Source of the DNA: Uranotaenia lowii
Lineage: Eukaryota > Arthropoda > Insecta > Diptera > Culicidae
Direction of reading: 5' to 3'
Length of the DNA stretch: 64,000 nt
Assembly: GCF_029784155.1 (NCBI RefSeq)
Contig: NC_073692.1
Span: 161,167,582-161,231,581, forward strand
A model generated the notes under the pieces. The model was not told where the DNA came from. It worked only from the letters and a program-made list of their open reading frames with translations, and searched no databases. A program made the translations under genes and the position numbers. This document shows positions 54,361-64,000 of the stretch, piece after piece; within the stretch, counting starts at the first letter, position 1; each line of letters opens with the position of its first letter.

Positions 54361-57300
54361 GAAAAAACCAAGAATATTTAATGAACAGCATCCGGTCGTA
54401 ACAATAAACCATAAATTTTATTTTAGACAAAAATTGTATAACAAAACAAAAATGGTACTTAAAGTGACAAGAAGTGATAATAAGTTGTTTATATTGAGCA
54501 TGCCAGATCACCCGGTTTTACCCAAGTTTGTTCAGAGTTGCCCAGATTTTATTGAAAAAGCCCGGGTTTATTCACTGTATTTGCCAAGTAAATAAAAAAA
54601 AAAAGTTGTGTTGTAAAAATGTATATTTTATGCGTCCAGAACAATTTTTTTAAAGCAATTATTATAAAAATAATCATAAAAGGTTTTTTGGAAGCCTAAA
54701 ATACGATTTAAAATCGACTCATGATTTTTGGTGAATAAATGTTATTTTAAGATTTTTTTATGATTTTTATAAAGTTTGGGTTTTAACCAAATTTGCTTGA
54801 ACATTGCCTGGATTTTTGGTTGACAATTTTTTAATCAAATGCATGGATTTTGCTAGCTTTTGAAATAAAATTGCCCGGATTTAAATTATGATTGATGAAT
54901 TTAGTAATTTTCTTGCACATATTCATATCCATTTTTATTCCTCTCAAATAAAATTATTCTTAAAACTTCAGCTTCCAATTATCAAAAAGAAACCAACAAA
55001 AAATCCAAATAACATCATGTCCCGCAAATGCTTCCGAAAAACTTTTTTCGACAATTTCGCCGCCAAGTTTTCTCTCAAAATCTAATGGCTTTGTGGAAAA
55101 TTTGCTCCAATTATAGCTGGATGGAATTGATTTCGGGACCTGTCAGTGGCAGCGTTATTTGTACCGTGCCAGTTTTGTGACATTTTTCGACACCTTCCTT
55201 CGATAGCGTCCCCGGCAAATATCTCCCCTAAGGACTATTAGCTGAGATCAGGTTTTGAGGAAAGGATAAGAAAAGTGGAGAAGCGAAAAATGTTCGATAC
55301 ACTTCTGAAAAGTGACAAGCGCCAGATCAACTTGGAAAATATCCGAAACCAAAACTCTTTCACAGTTTCCATTTTTGCTGAGACATGAAGATAGAGGAGG
55401 AAAAAATATATACACAGCGCAAAATGAGAGGAAAAACTCCAGTCGCTGCCTGGGAAACTATGTTAATACAAGCAATCAGCAAGCAATCGTTTACAGAGGC
55501 GAACATTTATTCTCAAAATTGTGAAAACTTTTCGTATTAACTTAATAGCTCAGTGTTGGTTCAAGATGCTTCGACCCTTTGCTTTGCCGCGCGCTTGTTC
55601 TTCATCTCCGGAATTCATTTAGCAAGTTGCTTAACGCTTTTTTTTCGCGGTTATATCACGAGGTTTTCGCTGTTGCTTGCAAATAGTCTGAGAACTTTGC
55701 TTGCTTGCTCCGGGAATCCGCAAGGGTCCCTTCGGAAAATGAGGTGAACTGTGAAATAGTTGCGCAAAGTTCATAATTAGCGCCCGATCTGGAGCAAGCA
55801 ATTTGGGAACATTTACGCAATTAGAAATTTTAGAGGAAAAAATCGAAAGATAAGTTTAGGGTGCCCCAAACTTTAGACGCTAGACGGCATTTGAAAAAAA
55901 TTGAGGTCAATACAGATAAGTCCTACTGTTAGTTTCAAAACATAAATGCTTCCTTATTTTTAGTCAATTTTCAGTCCTGTGGTTAATTTCTTATAAACTT
56001 AACTTTGATAAAGGTAAAATGAACAATCTTTTAATTTATTTTTCAGAAGAAAAACGTCCAACAGGAAAAAAAACCACGAAATAAAACTTTACTGAAAACC
56101 GATAGAACTGAAGTTGAATCTTTTTTCCCTCCTCAACCTACCACTTCGGGGTTAGGTTTATGTTCTAGGGGTGAAATTCTTTCCCCTAAGGGGTGGTTTT
56201 TCTTTCCCACGAATTTAACTATATATTTCTTTCACTTACCAGCGTTTAGGAAGAAGTATCAGCTTTCGATTCCGCCGAGGCACTTTTTTCTTCATCAACC
56301 GAATTCGGTCTAGGGCCTACACAGATTCCTTACTAGGAAGGGAAGAGAACGCTGGAGGGCGTTAGCTTTTCCGAGCCCCGGGAAAACAACAAAAATGGAG
56401 AAATGGGGAATCGAAAGTTTCGCAGAAACAACGGAAAGAGCTTATCATTTTGGAAGAGGATGATGGGAAGTTTCGCGGCATCGAGATAAATTTAATTATG
56501 GCATACCTCGCTGCGGTAAGCAAAAACTGCGGCGGCCTTTGACTCGCTCCAAGTATTTGTCTTTCGGTTGACGAGGGGGTTTCGCTTCAGGTCTCCCCGG
56601 GGAAACGGAGCGAGGAAGTCGCGTGGTTCATTCACAGCTGCTAGCAGTATGATAGCGAATCATGACGAATGGAATATGTGGGTTTCGAACGAAAACTTGG
56701 TGTACGCTCTGCTTAAAAAAGCTTGGTAAATGAAATGATGAATTTTTGATTATTTTAATTTGGGTCAGCAGTTTTTGGCTGCAGATATTATTCTCACCAA
56801 AGAAAAGCTCATATTGAGAAAAATGTTCGAAATTGTTCCGCTTTATTAATGAAATTTAATCAGGAATGGGTTAGTTAAAAATAATAAACGAGTTATGATC
56901 GCATTATAAGATTGAGGAAATTTTGTTTAGAGACTTATCGGGTAGATCGTACACTTCAAAGTAAATATCTGTAGATATAGATGTAGATATAGAGCAAAAA
57001 TAGAGTAAACAAAAAAACATGAAAATTATACTTTTAAATCTTTCTTTAACCCGAATCAAAATGAGCATACAGTGGCGAAAATTACCGACGAAAATCGGTG
57101 AATTATCAGAGGTTTTCTAAATCTCATATATGTATACCCAGAAATCAGACTCTACTCCTTAAATGAACTTCCATGGAGGTGGAACTATCGGCGTGAAATT
57201 CTATGCCGAGCTGGCACTAGCAAGCTTTCTTATCCACGGCATTGTCCTGACTGAAAGAAACCAAGCAAAACAATCAGCCAGCAAGGATATTGTCGAACGA

Positions 57301-57464
57301 AGTAGCGAGCGCTATGTGTGTATGAAGACTGGCATAAGAAAAAACATTGCTTTGTTTCCAACTTTCCGGCAAACAACCACTGGCTAATATGTCCGGCAGA
57401 AAGAAATTTGTGCATTTGTTTGAAAACCAACAATATAAAACAGTTTCTCGTTTCCAATTCACAT
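54361..57464. other. repeat-derived DNA, then a GC-richer unique island
   Basis: 54480-54890 carries GCCC(A/G)GATTT-type words of the GGTTGCCAGATT family. 55050-56700 and 57140-57420 are less AT-rich and unique, with short frames (55312-55524, 55553-55747, 57163-57387) that I do not recognise. They are plausible conserved non-coding islands. Confidence 0.3.
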
Positions 57465-57605
57465 CTTATTCCCATTCCATTACCAATCGCTTCACATTCC
57501 ATTCCCATTCCATCCCCATTCCAACCCCATTCCATCCCCATTCCATTCCCATTCCATTCCCATTCAATTACTATTCCGTTCACACCCCCATTCCCATTCC
57601 ATTCA
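57465..57605. repeat. CATTCC-type microsatellite
   Basis: About 140 bp of imperfect CATTCC/CATTCCCATTC units. Frames through it on both strands (57230-57634 minus; 57318-57641 and 57347-57610 plus) give low-complexity IPIPFPF or GNGMGME peptides and are not genes. Confidence 0.9.
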
Positions 57606-57621
57606 AATGAGGATAAAAAAA

Positions 57622-57697
57622 GCCACTGGTACATTGGTTAAGTAGTCGGACTGGCAAGTCAAAATAAGAATATGCGTTGGGTTCGATTCTCACTTAA
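57622..57697 (+). mobile_element. tRNA-derived SINE head
   Basis: The plus strand has an A-box-like TGGTTAAGTAGTCGG (57635-57649) and a near-perfect B-box GGTTCGATTCT (57680-57690) with normal tRNA spacing. Acceptor and T stems do not pair, so a SINE head or tRNA pseudogene is more likely than a tRNA gene. It follows directly after the microsatellite. Confidence 0.55.
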
Positions 57698-58857
57698 TTT
57701 TTTAAATTTATTTTGTATCCAATAGTATGGAAATCCCGTAAAATGTTATTCTTGTTTCGCTTGAATGTTGTGGTCATGCATCATTTGACTTAGGAGCTCG
57801 AGTTTTTGTGCCTGTAGTGTTTTTTCCAATCTTATCATCTTCTGTACAGTACACTTTTGAGTGTATTTTTGGCATAGAGCTTACGCTGAGCGGCATTAAA
57901 ATCATGCAACCTCTTCTTTGGGTGTACAAAAGGCCTGCATTATGTTTGTTTGTCCTCAATGTACGCAGAATCTGCTGAAATTAGACATGCAGAAGTTTTT
58001 GAGGCCAGGAATTGTTCCTAAGTTTGAAGGCACTCCCCCTTTTAGAAAGGGGGTCCCACCATACAAATTAAAGGTAGAATTTAGTAAAACCATATAAAAA
58101 ATCCTCATATTCAACGCAGAACCCCCAGAATGGTAACTGTAGGTTCAAAAAGACTTTCCGAAAGTTTGAGCTTATTTGGCTGAAGCACAAGCTGGCACAA
58201 AGCACTTAAAATTAGAATGGAGAATCTTGGCAAAATTTATAAAAAATCGACATTCTTTTTCTCATAATGTTTAAAAATATGTTTTCAGTTTGCTAAAAAG
58301 AACTGAATTTCAGGAATCATAGTTCAAACAATGACGAACAAATTTATAGAAGATTGTGACGCGATACTCCTAAATATATGCACCTGCTGTTTTTTTTTTT
58401 TTTATATTCGTGTGGGTTACAAAAAACGATTTTATTGTTCATTGGAAAAAATTAAAAGAACATTAGCTTAGAGAACGATAAAAAACTTACTATTTTCACA
58501 AGCAATGAATGTTTGATAAATTTTTTTTGGCATTTTACTGCATGCCAATTCTTCAAGTTTAATTATTGATAAACGCTTGACCATATTCATAGAAGGGGCT
58601 AAAACATCTGATTAAAAACAGGAGGTTGTTTTTTGTGTTTTGTGTTTTGGTGTTGTTTAAATTTTAAAAAAATACACAAAATATCTTTCATTACAAATAT
58701 AGGGCTAGATAAGTTGAATTTTACTCATGAAATATTCCAAAGTTACAAAAAAGTCGGGCAAGCTAAATCCTAAGTAGTGAAAAGTGGTGTTAAAGAGTTT
58801 CATTCTCTGACCAAATAACCCTCAAACAAAGAAGAAGAAGAAGCTCACAGGTCTATA
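57698..58857. other. AT-rich non-coding DNA
   Basis: No gene or clear element is seen. A CTCCCCCTTTTAGAAAGGGGG inverted word lies near 58030-58052. 58390-58410 is a T-run. Confidence 0.35.
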
Positions 58858-59832
58858 GGGGAGAGTGAGGATACTTGATCCCCTTTTCTTATTTTCACCA
58901 TATCTTTTTGGAAAAATTTAGCAACTCACCGTCTTTGACATTTTCTGACAGCTTGTAACTTCAAGTTTCTATGCTCCAAAAATTAGAACGATACTTGAAC
59001 CCGTTGATGAACTAGAAGCATTTTCGTGGGAGTAAAAAAATTGCGATTTTTCTGAAGTTAGGGGAGACTTGATCCCCTATTAAAGGAGACTTGATCTTTT
59101 ATTCAGGAAGCCCTAATCCTTGTATAAAAATCAAACAAAACCCCCAGATAGAATGTTTGTTGACTATTTTGGTCATGTTTGTTCTCATTTCACAATTTAT
59201 AGCAGACATAAGAAGAAAATTCTATAACTTTGTCTCAACGCTAATAACATTGCATACTTAAAGGCGCTATTTTTTATGATTAAGAGAAAATTAATTATTT
59301 TTGCTCTTTTCTTCAGACAATTGTTTGATAAATATTAGTTTTTGGATAAATATTAGTAATTTCGTAATCAGCAATCATAACGATCAATTCAGAAGAAGAA
59401 TATGCCGTTTGGAAGGGGGATCAATTGTACCCAACTCTAGGGGATCAATTGTACCCATAATCAACATTTTAGAAAACTTTTTCTGAAAAAAGTTGAGAGT
59501 TTTTCATTGCTTTGAAAATTTGGCATTAGGAAGTTCATTTTACGCTCGAACGATTGATACATTGGAACAAATATTTTTTTCATAATTTTCCCATGTAAGG
59601 AACATTTTAAAGTGATGAAAAAAGATCTTCAAGTTACATTTTGTGAAATTTTTCAAACAAAGTTCAATTACTCAAACAATTATTTTGTAAAAAAAATTTA
59701 AACTACAAGCATTGTTATTTTGTTCATTTTGGCACATTTTTCTACAACATTTGATCTTTGTAAGACATTTCAGTTTCGAGATATAGCTAAGGAATCAAGT
59801 ATCCCCAGGGATCAAGTATCCTCATTCTCCCC
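58858..59832. mobile_element. TA-flanked MITE with 25-bp TIRs (GGGGAGA...)
   Basis: Left terminus GGGGAGAGTGAGGATACTTG and right terminus (reversed) GGGGAGAATGAGGATACTTG both continue ATCCC: 24 of 25 match. TA borders both ends (58856-58857, 59833-59834). Internal copies of the CTTGATCCCC word occur near 59050-59095 and 59410-59460. It is 975 bp with no transposase frame. A decayed relative lies at 46947-48503. Confidence 0.85.
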
Positions 59833-62535
59833 TACCTAAAGTAACATCTCATGTGATTCATCTTGTAGAAAAAACTCTCAGCTTTACGATGCGGTACCGG
59901 AGATGACCCGAAATGGCACTGAGTCTGGATCGACATTTACGGTAAAAAATCCTGTGAGCATCTTCAGAGGCATTCGCAACAGGCTAAGAAATGTATTAAG
60001 GTTCAAGGCCGAATTTTGATCTAATCTTGATGTTTTTTTTAATGAAGTTTAACCGACCTCATGGAGATTTTTGACAAGTTTAAGTTTCATTTCAAAAAAA
60101 AGAATTACCCTTGGTAACAGCAAATAACTTGATCCCAAAAGGTTTTTAAAAATAAGTGTTAGCAAACATGTCAATAAATTTGTTAGCCTCCGGGGGAATT
60201 TAGTCTTTAATCAGTGCAGGCCTAAAAATTAAATTTAAAACACTGCATGTGAATTAAGATTTGCATTTCAATTAACCATTTTGATTGAAACTCAAATCTT
60301 GACACAGAATGGGTTTTTATTTAGAAGTATAACTAAGTTCAGAATTTTAGATTAATCATTTTAACCTCAAAACACATTCATCGAATGCAAAATAAACACA
60401 TCAACAAGTTGATAGCCATTTAGTAGGTGTTTACTACTTACGAAAGTTAACAGCAAAAAAATCTCAAATTTAGTATCCATTGCTTAATTTCCTCTCACTT
60501 TGATTATTAAAAAAAAATCGTTAATGTCATTACAAATTTGCAACGCAATAAGAAATATTCTGCGAGAAACCAATTAAAATCTTTTCATTCAAAAGGGATT
60601 TGATAAAATACACAAGGCCACAAAATTCACCTTTATACGAGGTGCAAAGAATTTAAGAACTTATTTCGATTAATTTAGGTGCAATTAGTCTTTTTCTGTT
60701 AACTTTTGTTTTTTAACCCTAATCCGTTCTTGAGTGTCAATATGGCACTATTGGAAGTTTGGCCGCTTGTACCTTTATTTGGGAGCCTCTAAGTAGTTCA
60801 TTTGGGGACCGTCAATGAATTACTGAAATATTTAATTTTGCATCATTACTTTTTTATAGACGCACCCTAAAAGCCCAGGAAAAAAAACTTCCTAATCAGT
60901 TCTTGAATTTCAAGTTTACAGTTCTCGCTTAAAACCGCTATATCTCTCTAGTTTTTTTAATCGTTTATTTAAAACGGCTCGATCCATCTCTCTAGTTTAA
61001 CAATCGATTTTTACAAAACTTATAGTTTTGGAAACCTCGAATTGTAACTCAAATATGCTTTTCAGACATTATTTTCATACAAAACTTCAGTTTTTCGTCT
61101 AAGAAAAAAATCCGAAAAACATGTTCGGGAAAAAGAGTTAAGATCAGTTATGCAATGCTTAACAAAAATTTCACTAAGTACCAAACACAGCTGAAGAAGT
61201 TTGAAGTACACGTTTGCACACATAAATATATTTTTTTTTTAAATTTAAAGCACTTAAATTACACTTTCCATTAGATTTTGAGTGTATTTACGCAAAATTT
61301 CTGCAATAAATGAATATTCACCAGAAAGCCCAAATCGTCATAAAGGCTTCAACCAATTTGTCAAATGAAGGATGACCAAATTGGAAAACATAAATTTGAA
61401 ATTGAGCAGTAACTGGACCCAATATTTCAGTTTACGGCGACAAAATATTTAGAACTTGAAATTATAAACTCTCAAAGCTGCGCTGGAAAATTAATAAACT
61501 TTTCACATATTATTGTAATTTTTGATCAACTTTTATTAATCGAACATGATTATTTATTATTTTGTGTAAAATAAGTTTTAAGAGTTTTAAAAAATGAAGT
61601 TCCAACTTTAAAGCTAAATTATAATGGGCTACGATAACTAAATTAGTAAATAATTTTTCTTTCAATATTATCAAAAAAAAAATTTGAATTTCTTAGGTTT
61701 ATTTTTAACCGGTTTCGTATTGATTATTAAAAAATCCTTATCTGTACTAAGTCAATATAAGTTTTCAGTGATTCATATTTTATTATAAATATAACAAAGT
61801 ATTTTTGTGAACATCGAAAATGAACTTTTGTAAACTCTTATTTCGATAACTTGAAGAATTTGAGTATATTAAATGAACTCTTTAAATTTTTCATTCGCGC
61901 TTTGAGTGTCAAGCCGAACGGTCGAGTTTTTTTCCGCTCCGCGTACTTTAATCGATTTGTGTTGTTGCATGAGTTTTAATTAAACGGCTTTGAGAATTAT
62001 AGTGGAGAAATAGTTTTAAGCATCAGATGCTGCTAAAAGTGATGTGGTAATGAAAGTGAAATTTAAAAGAAAAGTGTCTATGGAAATTAAGGGAAAGCGT
62101 TTCCTACCAGGTCAAACTTCCGACGACCGAGGTTTTTCGGTCGTTAGAATACTGTGAAATTCCGAAGGATTTGATTTGTTCAGTGATGAGTAGCTGCTTA
62201 GAAACGTGATCTGTGGGTTTTATGTCGGCAATACGTGAGGCGGTGAGATGCTGAGGATATTTAAAAAAAATAGTCCTTAAAAGTTGCATGCATCTCGGAA
62301 TGCTTGGGGCGCAATTGAACGAGAAAAGAAAATCCATAACACGAATCACGGGGATGGTGCATTCATTTTCTGCTGTAGTGTCTAATTCAGTGGGCCTGGG
62401 ATGTTGGATAGTGATTTGTGGGTGATTCGGGAACTGATACGGTGATGGAACTTGTGAGGTGAAAGATTATTGGCTTGTGGAAGGAAGGTTTTGTATGCAG
62501 CCATTACGCGAAGTTCGGAACTCAAGCGTGGGTTT
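59833..62535. other. AT-rich non-coding DNA with one dispersed repeat copy
   Basis: 61050-61355 resembles 1085-1585 (GGGAAAAAGAGTTAAGATCAG, then TGAATATTCACCAGAAAG at the end). From about 61880 the sequence becomes GC-richer and unique. No gene is confidently seen. Confidence 0.35.
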
Positions 62536-62886
62536 ATGGCGTCGAAACATACAGCTAGTACAGTGACGCGTGCGCGGTCGCTAGGGCAACGGTTTAGGTT
62601 GTATGCCGAGGAAAAATCATCGCTTGCTTCGACGGGCTCGCGAAAAGGGAATAGCGATAATTCTGAGGCGAGGTGGAAACAACTAGAAACTTGCAGATTT
62701 GGTTCAATGAAAAAATGGCTGGTATTACAGAAAAAAGATAATATGCTATTTTTGGCTGATATTCTAAACTACAAAAGTCAAAGGCTCAGTGATTTGGGAA
62801 GACGAAACCAAGAAAGGAAATTTTACCCGTTGTGTTTGGGGCTCTGTGACGACTGCAATTTTTCAAGGGTGCTTGTTGATAGTTAG
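62536..62886 (+). CDS. unrecognised 116-codon ORF
   Basis: I do not recognise this frame. It begins with an ATG (MASKHTASTV) in a locally GC-richer segment and encodes a basic, Ser/Arg-rich peptide ending with several Cys (CLGLCDDC). No domain, signal peptide or membrane segment is evident. Upstream in-frame codons continue to 62470 without another ATG. It might be an exon or the start of a degraded retroelement gag, but an open frame of this length can also arise by chance. Confidence 0.2.
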   Translation: MASKHTASTVTRARSLGQRFRLYAEEKSSLASTGSRKGNSDNSEARWKQLETCRFGSMKKWLVLQKKDNMLFLADILNYKSQRLSDLGRRNQERKFYPLCLGLCDDCNFSRVLVDS

Positions 62887-64000
62887 TGGTGAGGATAGTG
62901 ATTGAATGGATTTACATGAACGGATCTTTGGTGTTGTGGTTTAGCACGAAGCATGTTTGTTCGTGTTCCCCAGAGGCTAGCTAGGAGAGCGGCAATGTTT
63001 TGGAGATGAGAAACCCAATCCCGGTGAGAGGTTTCCATTACTACTCTTTTTATTTTAATATCAGTAATTTTTCCAAGCTTTATTCTGGATCAGGAGCTGG
63101 TTTAAACAGATAGCGATAATAAATTAGAGAATTTTCTTTGTTTTATTTTTAATAAATTGGATTCGTTTGACTTATTTTCCAAAAAGTTGTAATTAATGGT
63201 CAATTACTGATCTATTTGATTAACTCTTGCATCTAGTTTCAGACCTATGTTTCCAGCGTCGGTACTTTTAATTCGTTTTCATCTTCTGTTTCTCCGTGTT
63301 ATAAATATTTTAATATTAACCGCAAACCGATCAATACATTTCTGCAAAGACTGTGTATATAAGTTATTATTATAGAAGTCTGTTTTGTCTGTCATATTTT
63401 TCAAACAAATTAATTGAAAATTCTTTTGTTTGACTTTTTTCCAATTCTATTATGTTCGTTTATATTTTTTGCATGGCACAATAACAAAAGGCCGATATCA
63501 GAAAGACATTTATAATTGATGAAATGACTACTGTTGGGTACCTGAATCCTTGGGATGGTTCTTCGATAGCTCAGGTTCGGGGCAGGCACCAACATCGACC
63601 AAGTGGGGATTTTGAGCAGTGGGTTTTTGTGCACTGTATTGCACTTAGCAGCAGCCACAGAATGTTCGGAGTTGTTCACGAAATAAGTTACACGGCGATT
63701 TAACAAACTCAACACACGTTTAATTACAGTAAATAATTTAATGACCACATTTTACATTTCAAAGAACAACTATTTAATTTCAACTAGTCTAACATTTATT
63801 ACATAAACTATTAGCTAAACAATTAACACAGATCCTAGTTCCTACTTCCAAGATTGGAGATGGCCCAATCGCAACTGCTTGATCATCTCCTCTGTTGACT
63901 ACCAGCATCCCGATGGCCTGGCTGTTGATCGACGTAGATGACGTCATAGGTCGTCGGGTCCAGTTGAGATGATCACTGCTATTCCGCTCTCTTATCAGTT
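62887..64000. other. non-coding DNA; GC-richer right edge
   Basis: No gene is confidently seen. The last 160 bp (63840-64000) and 63530-63690 are GC-richer and non-repetitive and may belong to a feature continuing beyond the window. The 63410-63748 minus frame (112 codons) has no recognisable domain. Confidence 0.3.

Noticed and set aside
57230..57634. Frames on both strands of 62-134 codons
   Set aside because: They run through the CATTCC microsatellite and are low complexity.
57622..57697. Possible functional tRNA gene
   Set aside because: Good A- and B-box-like words, but acceptor and T stems do not pair; better explained as a SINE head.
1..64000. CRISPR array, bacterial operon or defence system
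   Set aside because: Tandem arrays here lack spacer-repeat structure, no cas-like protein is present, and the elements are eukaryotic.

Overview
The window looks like AT-rich, non-coding nuclear DNA of an insect, most likely a mosquito or another dipteran. That assignment is inference: the two autonomous retroelements have Diptera-like proteins, the LTR element has a primer-binding site matching insect tRNA-Lys, and the flanking short elements are of mosquito-like types. I see no bacterial gene organisation, no rRNA, no CRISPR array and no convincing host protein-coding gene. The sequence is most easily read as a long intron or intergenic region loaded with transposable elements.

Layout. 1-840 is a somewhat GC-richer unique stretch. 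3180-4511 is a DNA element with 27-bp terminal inverted repeats (TIRs) flanked by TA. 7443-9117 is a giant 9-bp satellite, (TTTTTGTCA)n. 10413-11236 is an inverted-repeat element with a tRNA-derived SINE inside it. 11401-15944 is a full-length Jockey-type non-LTR retrotransposon on the minus strand, with two intact ORFs, a poly(A) tail and a 13-14-bp target duplication. 18285-19138 is a long-armed foldback element with a 9-11-bp target duplication. 19773-20433 is a MITE-like element. 23740-24585 is a repeat array ending in a Helitron-like 3' terminus. 25997-26292 is a palindromic element.

The largest structure is a minus-strand Ty3/gypsy-class LTR retrotransposon at 29481-41791. Its two 1964-bp LTRs look identical. 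It has a tRNA-Lys primer-binding site, gag, and pol carrying protease, reverse transcriptase, RNase H and integrase. It is nested between a Helitron-like 5' end (27817) and a Helitron-like 3' end (42477). Gag and pol overlap by about 16 nt, and inside that overlap lies a canonical -1 slippery heptamer (GGGAAAC) 7 nt upstream of a predicted stem-loop. Between pol and the 3' LTR are about 2.5 kb with no env gene. This stretch holds an 80-bp tandem array, a 17-bp perfect hairpin, and a plus-strand (antisense) segment with two intron-like splice patterns.

Right of this, 42478-64000 carries TA-flanked MITEs (44670-45997, 53182-54053, 58858-59832, plus a decayed copy at 46947-48503), tRNA-like SINE heads, small hairpins, a CATTCC-type microsatellite (57465-57605), and GC-richer islands that could be conserved non-coding DNA. 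The two autonomous retroelements have intact reading frames and look recent; most of the other elements are non-autonomous or decayed.
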